Assembly: GCF_963576675.1 (NCBI RefSeq)
Contig: NC_088915.1
Coordinates: forward strand, 86,995,501-87,059,500
Direction: 5' to 3'
Length of the DNA stretch: 64,000 nucleotides
Source of the DNA: Euphorbia lathyris
Taxonomy: Eukaryota; Streptophyta; Magnoliopsida; Malpighiales; Euphorbiaceae
The translations under genes and the position numbers were made by a program. The notes under the pieces are model-generated. The model was not told the origin of the DNA, did not search any database, and saw only the letters and a program-made list of their open reading frames with translations. Shown piece by piece: positions 34,462 to 46,300 of the stretch (positions within the stretch are counted from its first letter, which is position 1; every line of letters starts with the position of its first letter).

Positions 34462-37400
34462 CTACAAGTGCAAGCCAATCTGGCAAATAAAAAAAAAACT
34501 AGAAAAGCTAGCATAGGAAAGAGCGCTTCTAGCAACTAGGTGAGCGGCTCTATTCGCTAGACGAGGGATATACCCTACTACAAATGCTTTACCAAGCATT
34601 AATTGCTTACAATCTCCAATTAAGTCACCAAAAACCGAAATATCCACACCACTTGCATTAACCCCATCGGCTACCAATTTAGCATCCGTTTCGAACAAAA
34701 CGTGGGTCATGCCTTGATCAATAGCCCAAATCATACTGGCTCTTAGTGCAAAAGCTTCTATCACCCTAGACTCATGTAATCCTTCAGTTGAACCCACATC
34801 AATGTTACATTTCAGCCACCCTAATGAAGGTCGGGTCCACCGCTGATCATCCCGTCGTTGAGCAGAATCCAAAGGATTCCTAGCTGAAGGCGCTGCCCGC
34901 GGCACTGAAGATGCCATACCAGCAGCCCCATTTTGCTGATTCGGCCTAAAAGACGCCGTAGCGCCACTGCCATCCATTTCTGAGGGGTTCTGTTGCGGGA
35001 TTTCTGCAGATCTTTGTTGTTCTATTTGGAGCTGAACCGACTGTCCTTTCGTCCCACAAGCTTCCCGCCCCTCCTCTTGCCATAACCTGGTCCCACTGAC
35101 CACCTCCGCCACCTCTACTTTCGCCTGCTGCCAGTCCCGAATAAATCCCATAGAATGCCTGTAACCATCAGCTGCCAATCACGCATGGTTCCCCCATAAA
35201 ACATTGTTGTGATTCTGCCACACAGTGTAGAAAACACAAACTGCACGGATCAACCAATTGTTAGCTTTATTGCTACACTGATAAGCAAACCAATCTACAG
35301 CATCATCAAACTCACCCTCAGGGGTCTGCAAACCAGCTTCCTGCCAACAATTTACATTATATGGGCAAGCACAGAATAGGTGCCAGGTATATTCCAAGTC
35401 AATTTCACATACAATGCAGTTACTAGGGATTAACAAATGGCGTGAACGAAGTAAAGATCTCATAGGCAAGGATCATGAGCAAAATTTCCACATAAACAGC
35501 TGAACACGAGGCGGGATTTTAAGCCTCCAGATTCTAGCCCATCCCACCTCACCTAAGCTACCCCACTCCCTACTCTCAAGGGTCTTATACCCAGATTTGG
35601 TTGTATACATCCCATTATTAGTAAATCTCCATGTCATCCTATCAGGAATGTTACGGGATGAAACAATGATCTTACTTATAGCACTAACCTCATGAGGTGA
35701 TAGTAAAGACTCTAATTTTCCCCTGTCCTATATCTTCGATCTTTCACCCTAGTCCCTACATCCCTCCTTTGGTTTCCATTCCCTTCCCCTACTTGAGTTA
35801 TACCCTCCACCCAATGATCTTTCCACACTTTAATTGACTCCCCATTTCCCACCTTCCATAATAACCCCATTCTCAACAACTCAACTGACTTCCACAACCC
35901 TCTCCAAATAAAACTAGGATTAGTGCCCAACTTTGAAGAGAGAAAGTCCCTATTAGGAAAATATTTAGCTTTGAACATCCTGCTAACTAAGGACTGTGGA
36001 TTTGCTACAATCTTCCAACCCTGCTTACCCAACAACGAAATATTAAACATATGCAGGTCCATATACCCCAATCCACCCTTAACCTCAGGGTTACATAATT
36101 TTCTCCACTCAAACCAATGTATCTTCCTACCCCTTCCCTCCTTTTTACCCCACCATAACGAATTCATCATTTTTTGCAATTCCTCACAAATAGACTTAGG
36201 AAGTAAAAAAGTGCTCATGCAGAAAGTAGGTAAAGCTTGGGCTACAGTTTTAATCAATATATCCTTCTCCGCACTAGAGAGAAACTTAAAACCCCAACAG
36301 CTAAACCTCTTCCTAAGTCTATCAAGAAGAAAAGAAAAAACCCGTTTTTTTTATCTCCCGATTAAGGAAGGCAACCCCAAGTAGCGACCCGTGTTTAACG
36401 GAGTTCAAACACCCAACAGTGTACAAATCCCATGCCTAACATCTGGTTTGACATTCTTACTAAAAAATATACATGATTTGTGGACATTTATTGCTTGCCC
36501 CGACGCCTGCTCATATTTTGTAAGAATGTCCAGAATGATGTCTGCTTCGCCAACAGAGGCCCCAAAGAATAAGAAGCTGTCGTCAGCAAAGAACATGTGG
36601 GATACTACCGGAGCACTCCTACACACCCGACATCCACGAATTATACCACCCCTCTCAACCTGATAAATAAGCTGTGATAGCACCTCTGCACACATGATAA
36701 ACAAATACGGGAAAAGGGGGTCACCTTGTCTCAGCCCTCTGCCAGGCGAAATTGGCCCTACAAGCTCATTGTTTACTGAAACTGAATAGGACACTGTCGT
36801 TACACAAAGCATAATCCATCGCACCCACTGTGCGCCAAAACCCAGTCTTTCTAATACTTCCTGAAGGAAGTTTCAATCCACCCTATCATAGGCCTTGCTA
36901 ATGTCAATTTTAAGGGCAACTTCACCATTCCCTCCTCTACTATTTCTTTTCATATGGTGGATTGACTCAAAGGCAACTTGTACACTATCAATTATAGACC
37001 TGCCAGGGACAAAAGCTGATTGGCTCTCACTAATCAGCTTAGGTAATATAGTCTTAAGCCTGTTGGCAAGGACCTTAGCAATAACCTTATACAAGACATT
37101 GCATAAGGAAATTGGTCTAAGCTCTGCCATATTTTTGGGGGAATCAACTTTTGGTATCGGAACTACCACAGTGTCATTTAAATTTGCCGGGAACTCCCCC
37201 TTCTCAAGCCATCCCGAGCAAGCCTCAGCCACCTCCTTACCGATACAAGGCCAAAAGTGCTGGAAAAAGTCTAGATTTAATCCGTCCGGGCCCAGTGATT
37301 TGTCAGGATGCATCTGAAAAACAGCCGATCTGAACTCCTCAACACAGAAAGGGGCCTCCAACCCCCCGTTATCAGCCTCTGAAACCTTCTGAACAAGCAC

Positions 37401-38564
37401 ATCCACAATTTCCAAATTGACTACATAAGTAGGTGCAAACACCCTTACAAAATAATCTCGGACATGAGATTCTATCTTCCTCATCCCTTCAACCCGTCCA
37501 CCCAACTCATCTTCCAAAACTGAAATCTGGTTCTTTTTATTTCTGGCTTGAACACATGAGTGGAAAAATTTAGTGTTCATGTCTCCACCCTATAACCAGA
37601 ACTGCTTAGCTCTCTGCCTCCAGAAAGCGTCCTCCTGCTCCAGAAGCTTATTTAGCTGTAATTGGACTTCCTCGAACCTGCGGACAGATTCCCCATCCAC
37701 CAAATCCCGAAGCCGTCCCAGTTGCCATTTCATGTACTCGATTTGGCTTATAAAGCGGTGCCAAAACTCATCCCCAAACTGCTTCATAGCTACAGCACAA
37801 CTTTCTAGCCTATCTGGTACATTTTGTGTTCTACTCCTTTTCCACGATTCTCTTACTAGCCCATCAAATCCTCACTCAAACAGCCACGCCTGCTCAAACC
37901 TGAACCTACCCTGTGACTTACTCCCCTCTTTTTCCTCAAGAGTCAGTACTAGGGGATAGTGATCCGAATAAGCCACTGCAATATTTCTAAGTTTGAACTG
38001 AGGGAAACGAGTCAACCAAAGCGGACTGCTGAACATATGATCAAGCTTCTCCCTCACCCATCTAGCAGTACCTCTACTGCGTTCCTAGGTAAATGGACTC
38101 CCCTCCTGCCTAAGTTCCGACAACTCACAGTCCTGAATTGCTGATTGAAACCGGCGAATCAGACTCTCAGGATAATCCCCACCCCCCTTCTTCTCTACCT
38201 GTTCAAGCAGACAATTAAAGTCCCCCATCAAAACCCACGGGACTACTGACTCCCCTGTAATCAATCGTAAAAGCTGCCATGATTCTCCATGGAGGCTTCT
38301 GTCAGTGTACCCATAGAAACCCACACGGCGCCAGTCCCCTAGGCTCACATCGGTCACAAGGGCATCAATGTGATGATCCGAGTAACCATTAACAGTGAGC
38401 TTAACCCCTTCCTTCCACAGCATAGCCAAACCACCACTATGCCCCCGATTCTCAACCACAAAACAACCCTCAAACTTCAACCTCTTACTAATCTTCATTA
38501 TTCTACTTTTATCTACTAACGTTTCTATGAGGAAAAGAACTTTCGGACGACTAGATCTCACCAA
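34462..38564 (-). pseudogene. LINE-2 ORF2 remnant: endonuclease, reverse transcriptase, RNase H
   Basis: Endonuclease (38,564-38,085): PKVLFLIETLVDKSRIMKI, VPWVLMGDFNCLLEQVEKKG. RT (37,580-36,405): MHPDKSLGPDGLNLDFFQHF, AELRPISLCNVLYKVIAKVL, GLRQGDPLFPYLFIMC and the catalytic FFADDSFLFF. Post-RT pieces lie at 36,257-35,712 and 35,469-35,179 (zf-RVT, CIVCEIDLEYTWHLFCACP). RNase H (35,178-34,462) lacks about 40 residues between CNIDVGS and ESRVIEAFALR. In-frame stops lie near 38,085, 37,871, 37,588, 36,872, 36,405 and 36,340. Confidence 0.9.
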
Positions 38565-38969
38565 GTCTCCAAGTACCTGAACTGCACGAGTATTCCCCAG
38601 TCACCTGTAGTTCCAACTTACACATGTCATGGTGATCGGCGGGTATGGGTGCCAGACCTCGCCTTTTCTGTCTCTCCTGAAGAGCCATCATCAATCTTAG
38701 AAAAGGCTCCTCATCATTGTGCCCCTGTTTTTTTGTTACTTCCTTCTTCTCCCCGTCATCTCTTCCTATCCTCCAGTAATCTGAGTTCAGCCTCCTCCTC
38801 ATTCTCCATATGCGTATCATTCCCTTCCCTTCCCCCTTCCTCGACGTGATCATGAGATTTCTCATGAGGCTCCTTAGCTCCTTCTCTACCCTCCTCAACC
38901 ACCTGTTGCTTTCCTTCCCTTCTACATGCACCATTCATCTTCTCTAGGATTGGCCCTCTCCAGGACGTG

Positions 38970-39302
38970 TTAACGTTCACTTCCTCCAATGGTTTCCTCC
39001 ATTGGTTTATACTCGAGAACCTTCTCCCCCCCCCCCCCCCCCGAACCTCCAATCCCGTCCCTCTCCACTTCCGGTTCCCTGAGCCATCGTGCTCCACTCA
39101 TGTCCCCCTCTCTCCTCAACGGAGCTTTTAACCAAGATCCCCATTCCCTAGGAATCATCTCACTATCCTGCTCAAATTTCCTTTCACAGAAACATTCCGC
39201 GTGACCTAACAGACCACACAAATAGCAGAATGTGCCAATTCTTTCATATTTAAACTTCACAAACATTAGATCCCTACCTGCCTTACAAATCTTTTTAAAT
39301 CT
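38970..39302 (-). pseudogene. LINE-2 ORF1, 3' part (zinc knuckle region)
   Basis: FKKICKAGRDLMFVKFKYER leads into the CCHC knuckle CYLCGLLGHAECFC. Downstream a homopolymer of 17 C (39,026-39,042) lies in the frame and probably causes slippage or a frameshift. The 5' continuation is cut at 39,302 and resumes at 41,097 beyond the insert. Confidence 0.85.
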
Positions 39303-41096
39303 AATCTGGGAATGCGGAACAGTGATCTGGGTCTTCGTCGGGAAGGTTCGGCTTCTTCGGGGGTCGTCACTGCGTGGGGAACGGTCCCTGCGGACACTCC
39401 GAAGATTAAGACAGTTAGTGGTTCAAGAGAGTATTCTAATCAAATGTGAGTGAGGTAGGAAATTAGTTACCCGATCCCCTCTTCTTCCTTCATTGGTATA
39501 TTTATAGTGGATTGACTTGGGCCTACGGGCCCTCTGTTGTCTTGGCCCATTCGCTGGTCGGGCATCGTTGGGCCTCCTGGGCCTAAGTGATATTCCGAAT
39601 CAAGTAGTCCCCCCCCGGCTAGGCTAGCCGAGTATTGCATGCGAGGAGACGAGGATTTTAGTTGATTATTCTCCTCTTAACAAGTGATTTACAGCTGTAT
39701 GCAAGCTACCCGATTTCCTCATAGAGACCCTTCAGATTTGATGCATGCGCTTGTGGGTTTTAGCGTGCGATTTATTGGCCTGCATTAAATGCTCCTGCAC
39801 GCGCCGTAAAAAAAGACTTTGAATGTCGTGCTTTGCCGGCGCCTCTAATTTCGGTTTAGATATAAAATGCAAGGGGAGGCCCTATTTCTGTCTTATTTCG
39901 CCAAATTCTTCTCTCATTGCGATTTGGCCGTCTCGCTTTCCCTTTGGAGCCGCTGTTTTCTGTCGATCGTTTCGTCGTTGCTCTGTCGTTTGCTCGCGGT
40001 TGCTGGGCACCGAGTATAGGGATTGACGACGCTCTTCTAAAGATTCTCTACGACGCTCGTCGTAACCTTTTCGAGGTCAGTCGAAATGCTTCTCTCCTGT
40101 CTTTAGTTCTTTTGTTTAGTTGTTTTTTCTGGGGAGGGGGAGTATGTCAGAGGGTTCTTCGCGGGGAGCCCTAAAACGACTGCCGCCAGTGACACCGGGC
40201 GACTTTACACTTCGTGACGCTTCTCGAAAATGATCTGTAAAGCGAAAAAGGCGAGTAGGGGCGGCGGAGGAGGGCGGTGTTGCCGCTGGAAAGAAAAGGT
40301 AAACCGTCGTGGTACGCGTGTCGCCCAGCACTGAGCGCCCGCCCGGAGGGCCCGCCGTTGGTGTCCTTGAAGTAGTTGTGGTTGTACTAGAGGGAGTGAT
40401 TACCGAAGAGTGACCTTTGGCTTCGATCTACGAACAGATATGGGAAAAGGTATGGACAAGGTCGCCAGGTGTGACGAGTGTGGACGGCAAACGCTTTGAG
40501 GGGAGGCACCGCCCGAAGAGGCCAGAATCCTTTGCGGTGGACGATGCCTATAGTATTATTGTGTCCGCAGACTTGGCCGCCATTTCTGCCGTGTATCGAC
40601 TAGGGCAGCCTTATGAGTTGGTGGCGTTGGAGGAAGATGATCGTGCTCATCATGTGGGCGGGGCGAACGAGCTGGTTGTATATGAGGAGCAGTTGGAGTC
40701 GGGGATGTTGCTACCTTTGCTTCCCTTCTTTGTGGAGGTATTAAAAGAGTATGACTTGTGTCCTGGTCAAATTCATCCGAACGGGTGGAGGATGATGGTG
40801 GCTTTTTATTCTTTGTGCCGGTCAGCTGGATACCAAGCTACTGGGCTGGTGTTTCGCGAGTTCTTCCGGCCGAATAAAGGACCCCGCTCTCAACACGTGA
40901 CCTTCTCTCATCAGAAGTTCAAGGTACTCGGTGGCCTGAAGGATAAGATCCCCGAGTTTAGGCATCGATACTTTCTAGTGCGGAAACTGGATGGGGACTT
41001 CCCTTTCCGCGTGACATGGAATGACGATCCCATGGATTCGGGTAGGTGGCTAAAAATGCGACCAATGTTGCCATCGGAGGAGCATCTGATAAAGTA
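39303..41096 (+). mobile_element. insert in LINE-2 ORF1, related to 'putative gypsy-type transposon' sequences
   Basis: The ORF1 protein match breaks at 39,302 and resumes at 41,097; joining the two sides leaves the consensus order with only a 1-nt offset, so the borders are fairly tight. No terminal repeats or target duplication are evident. The left 600 bp is GC-richer and non-coding, with a TATA-like GATATAAAATG near 39,858. The right part encodes the protein fragment below. Class unresolved: a Helitron-like element or a recombined piece of a gypsy element are both possible. Confidence 0.6.
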
Positions 41097-41099
41097 CCT
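40414..41099 (+). pseudogene. Transposase_28-like ('putative gypsy type transposon') protein fragment
   Basis: About 228 codons from just after an in-frame TGA (40,411) to the insert border; there is no ATG near the start. LLPLLPFFVEVLKEYDLCPG, QIHPNGWRMMVAFYSLCRSA and FREFFRPNKG match the plant family named 'putative gypsy type transposon' (Pfam Transposase_28). Its function is unknown; it is carried by gypsy-like elements. The frame runs on to 41,331 only because it reads the LINE ORF1 region in antisense, so the last 76 codons are spurious. A short upstream frame at 40,144-40,230 could be a 5' exon. Confidence 0.65.
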
Positions 41100-41480
41100 A
41101 AAGGGGTTTCCTAACATCACAGCATACTCGGATTCGCACAATCGAACTCATTCTCCCTACCACACTCTTCCTATCAATATCTACGAATTCCCCCAGAAAC
41201 TCTCCCAACTGTCGACCCACTGCCTCATTTCTAGCGCCAAAGGGAAGTTCAGAAACTTGGACCCATATTTCCATCATGTGCATATCAATCTCCTCAGGTT
41301 TCATCAATTCCGACCATTCGCTCATCACTAAGACGTAATTGTCAAACGTCTAGGGTCCTCCAACCAAAATCTTCTTCTTATCCATTACATGGAAGAACTC
41401 AAAAGAGTAGAGGTTAGTCGCAATTTCTGCAATAGTTATGCCCCTCCCGGGTCTCCACAGCCCTGCCAGTTTCAACTTCA
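41097..41480 (-). pseudogene. LINE-2 ORF1, 5' part (DUF4283)
   Basis: EIDMHMMEIWVQVSELPFGA and SSIVRIRVCCDVRKPL are standard DUF4283 sequence. Further upstream the frame continues with LYSFEFFHVMDKKKILVGGP, followed by TAG where the family has Trp, then TFDNYVL. It is truncated at about 41,480, before the usual N-terminus. Confidence 0.85.
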
Positions 41481-41482
41481 TA

Positions 41483-43354
41483 CTTAATTATGAGATTCAT
41501 ATATTTGACCCTATATTTTAATAGTTTTTCTTTATCAATAATGTTTTTATTTATGCTCCCTCATATTATTTTGTGACATTTATCCCAAATCAAAAATTGA
41601 CGTATAGAGTGGAACCCACGGCTTCTGAGCTTATAACAATACATCACATTTAGTTCAATCTAGTCTAAATAGTGTATATATAAAGAGATTTATTAAAAAT
41701 TTGCGTGTGATGCTAACCACATCACAATTGTTATAATATTTCACGAATTAGTTACCTCAATACACATGGACAAAGGAACGTGGATTCGAGACACAAAAAA
41801 AAAGATTGGGGAATCAATATTAATCCACTTTTAAAAATAATAATAACAAAAAGTTGCCTTAATTTTCATATAATATTTGATATCTCAAAACTACTTTGTT
41901 TCTCCACTTGTAAAACTTTAGAACAGCAATTCTTCTCCATCTGATTATCAATCACCTCGCGTGATTTAACGGGTCTCTTTATATACATGCTAATTTCTAT
42001 CTAAAGTGGACTAAATGCAACACGTTATGGGTAAAATATGATTGATTGCTATATATATACCAAGAGGTTAATGTTACAAAATAATACATCATGGATAAAA
42101 ATAAAATATATTTTCTTAACATTATTGATCCAACTAGAAATGATATTATGATAAACTTTAAATCTTAAACTTTTTGATTTTAATATCAGCTAGGTATTGT
42201 TTGATTAAGAGAGTAAAAATTTTGAAAATGGTAGTTCAATTGAAAATATTTCTCTAAACAACTTTAATTTGTGGACTTCTCCATTTTAAGATCATCATCT
42301 GTCATTTTTGAATTAGGTCATGTTTGATAAAATTGAAAATTTTAGTACTAAAAAAATAATTTCTGATTTTAAATGTTGAATATTGTAGGTGCCGAAAGTA
42401 TTAAATAACTTAACTGTTTGATAAATACAAAAAATAAGTACTGATATAAATTTATTAGTTGATAATGTTCATCTTAAAAGTTTAAATTAAATATTTTAAC
42501 TAATCAAAATAAGTGATTTTTAACTTACCTGAACATTTTAAGTGTTTGAATAATTATAGTTATCAAACACACTTAATGTAAATAAGTGCTTAAAACTATT
42601 AAAATAAGTGGTTTTTGAGGTTATCAAACAGGGTTTTAGTCAACGATAAAATAAGCCATTATATTAGTAAAGTGCAAGATTCACAAACCATAATGTCCAA
42701 TTTTGAAGTTCAAAGATCCTAATAAAAGTAATTATAAAATTCAAGGATCATAAATGCAATTTGCCTACTAAAGGGAAGGGAGATGCATTATAGAAGAATT
42801 TTGACCCAGTTTTATGGTTTTTCCTCATTCTTCTCTACAACTTTTTCTATTAGATTGTAACACTTATTTGGTTCAGTTTGGTTCGATTCGGTAACCGAAC
42901 TAACCGGTGTTCACCCATATTGACTAGTACTATACTAAAATGGTTCAATAGAGTATCAATCGAAAACAGTGTCAAATACTCGAGCTAATCAATCCGGCCT
43001 AACTAATAATAATAATAAAAGAAGACTAGAAGCTTATGAAATGTCCGTTTGTTTCCATTTTCCGGAACTCTATTTTGTTTTTTTTTAATTCTAAACAATA
43101 GAGAGTGTTGCGTAAAATTTTGAAACAGCTGCAAAAATCAACTAATATCTACTCCCTAGCAAACAGCTAATAGCAAACGGGTCCGAAGTAACTAAAGAAA
43201 AACTCAAAAGCTCAAAGTTTTATTTCATTCGAACAAACTTCCCGCAACAATATTTATATGAATTAGGCAATGTCACCCTCTCGTGACAAAAAAACCTACG
43301 AACAAAGAGCACGTGAACAATCTCGAACCGAGTAATCGGATGACAAAACTAGTT
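41483..43354. other. intergenic DNA 3' of the SKS gene, with small MITE-like stretches
   Basis: No gene. About 42,315-42,640 has inverted ends (TGTTTGATAAA...TTATCAAACAGGG), as in hAT-type miniature elements. A smaller pair, TCCGTTTGTTT...AGCAAACGGGTCCG, lies at about 43,043-43,185. The 3' untranslated region of the SKS gene should lie just below 43,355. Confidence 0.5.
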
Positions 43355-46300
43355 TTAAAAAGGCCTAGTGTGTCGACCTCTTGCTCTACCGCAAAGAATA
43401 GCATTTCTTGGTATGGGATATTCATCTCTCCATGAATTTGAAGATGTATATACTCTTAGATAAAACTGTTGCCCCAAATATTGCCTCGCCCAGTTTTCGG
43501 ACCGTATGTTCCACATTCCTACGTTGTCTAACGCCATGTATACCGCTGTCCATGACTTCGGGTACACCTGCATTTTCGATATCACTTATCAAACACGGAT
43601 CAAATGCATCGACTGTCACTGAAGTATACAAATATCAAAGGCATTACATCTGGTCCCCATTCTATCCTAAAATAAAAAACTGTAACTATTTGATATACAC
43701 TGTAACAATATGTGTTGGTTCAAAATTAGTTTGGGAAAAAGAGTCTGAAACTGTTCAACCGAATGATTTTCGATGAGACCTCAATTAATGGCTTTTGTTT
43801 AGAATAGGGACTCAATTGATGATTTTTGGTTAGTTCAGGGGTCTGATTGATGATTTTGATAGTTTGAGGTCCTAATTGAATTTGAAGCTTTAGTTTAGGG
43901 AGCTATATGAATATTATGCCAATATCAAACACGGAAAATGCAACGATTTTCATTGAAGTATTGCATTTGGTGATGGTTACTAAAGTCAATTTTGTATCGG
44001 TAAAATCACTAAAGTTTAATTCCGGTATCAAGAAAATTACTATGGCTAGTTTAAGAAAAAAAGTCAATCGGAAAACTGATGTGACCAGTCAATCCAAAGT
44101 CCTACTTGTTAACGTATCGCCATATAAGATTCTTCATTACAATGCCACGTATTGACCATGTGGTTATGTAGCATATACATGGCGAAAATATAGATGAAGA
44201 ATCTTACGTGGCGATGAGTTGGCAAGTAGGAATTTGGGTTGACTTGTCATGTCAGCTCTCTGGTTAGATTTTTTCTCAAACCGGCCGTAGTGACTTTATT
44301 GATATTGAAATTAATCTTTAATTCGGGTATCAGGAAAGTCACCGTGGCTAGTTTAAGAAAAAAAGTCAATCAGAAAATTGATATGACCAATCAAATAAAG
44401 ACCTACCTGTCAGCTTGATCGTCACATAAGATTCTTCAAGACATTATCTGACACGTGTCAGCGACATGTTTGCCACGTGTCCATGTAACGGACAAGTGGT
44501 AGATATATTGATGAAGAATCTTATGTGGCAATGAGCTGGCAAGTAGGAATTTGGATTGACTTGTCATGTTAGCTTTCTGGCTTTTTTCTCGAACGAACTG
44601 GCCGTAGTGACTTTATTTATGTTGAAATTAATCTTTTGTGATTTTATTGACACAAATTGACTACCGACACATAAATGCAATACTTGAGTAATCATCGTTG
44701 TCAATGCTTCTGTAAAGTTTAATTCCCATGTCAAGAAAGTCTGTGACGGGTTCAAGAAAAAAAAAGCCAACCAGAAAGCTGACATGGCATGTCAATCCAA
44801 AGTCCTACTTGTTAACTCATTGCCACATAAGATTCTTCATCACAATTTTTACCACGTGGTCACATTGCATATACATGGCAAAAATATTGATGAAGAATCT
44901 TATGTGGCGATGAGTTGACAAGTAGGAATTTGGGTTGACTTGCCATGACAACTTTCCGGTTGGCTTTTTCCTCAAACTTGCCCATAGTGATTTTATTGAC
45001 ACCGGAATTAATCTTTAGTGATTTTATTGACACAAAATTGACTATAGTGACCCCCGAAACACAAATGCAACACTTAGTAATCTTCGTTTTATTTGACTAT
45101 ATCAAACGCCTCAACAAAAATACGATCTATCTGTCTATCTATCTACAATGTTAAGTTCGTCTCCAGAAAACTCGTGTTTTTACCCCTCAACATCGCAAAA
45201 TTTGTCAGTTTAACTCGTGTGTGTGTATATATATATACCTGAGTTGTGCAACGAGCCACCGCGTCTCTCAGATTATACTCCGCCCTGCTCGCCTGTGTCC
45301 ACTGCCCTCCATCCATTCTGCTCACATCACAAATTGCCAGTAAGTTTTTAACATTTGCCGGTACCGAGAATATTCGGATACCGAATACCGCTACAAATCC
45401 ACTCAACATATGCAGCTAGCTTACCCAACAACAAAGAAAGAATGACCATCAATGTGCCATGACTGAACTGTGTCCTCCCAGTTTTGGAAAATAATCTCGA
45501 TGAATTCGTGGAAGTTAGCACCCATCACCGAGGTCTGGAGGTACGCATTCCCCCAACTCGGAGTACTAGGCATACTTCCGAGGTTAAAAACTCCAGGAAT
45601 CTTGAAGTAATCGGCGAGTTTTAAGGGCGTGTCCGGAGGAACATACGAGACACCGTTGACAGCAAACCTCTGCTTTCCATTTATAAGAGGAGCCGAGTTT
45701 CCTAGCATGATTGTCCGGGTGGTCTTGATCATTCCATAGTGGTACGAGCCTTGTGGATTTGGCCTTGGCCCGCTCGCTGTCAAATTCCAACTGATATAAA
45801 AGACACGTTAGATAGATAAACCATGAATGTCGAGCAAATATACCTGAAGTGACGATGACCGGACAATTTAGTATACTTTACCGGTCAGTGGTCAGTCAAT
45901 ATGAGTTTGACAAGTAAATTACACTGATGGTACCTGAACTTTACCCTAATTCACACTTTGGTACCTAAATTTCATTTTCTCCAAAAATACACATCAAGTA
46001 AAGATGACCCAATATTTTAGTACATTTGACCGATTAGTGATCGGTCCATGCGAGTTTGACTATTTTAAATTAAAAATTGAGACCCATCACACACTCAATT
46101 AACATAAAATTACAATACTACTATTTAGCTGTCTCTCTCTCTCTATCTATATATATATATGTATATATTAAATGACAATATTATAATTTTATGTTCATTG
46201 AGTGTATAGTGAGTCTAGTTTAAAATGGTCAAACTCACGTTATCCGGTCACTAACCGATCAAATGAACTAAATTTTTCAGTCACCTTTACTTGAGTTATG

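Larger units (their letters stand above)
34402..41482 (-). mobile_element. plant L1-type LINE, decayed, interrupted by a 1.8-kb insert (LINE-2)
   Basis: Poly(T) at 34,402-34,414 marks the 3' end of a minus-strand LINE. ORF2 lies at 34,462-38,580 and ORF1 at 38,970-41,480. Both outer borders fall inside unit B of the flanking 188-bp repeat. Compared with unit A about 14-18 bp of target is missing and no clear duplication exists, suggesting insertion with a small deletion. The 5' end is truncated within ORF1. Many nonsense codons make it inactive. Confidence 0.9.

Noticed and set aside
41100..41331. C-terminal extension of the Transposase_28-like frame
   Set aside because: This stretch encodes LINE ORF1 (DUF4283) on the opposite strand; the open frame across it is coincidental.
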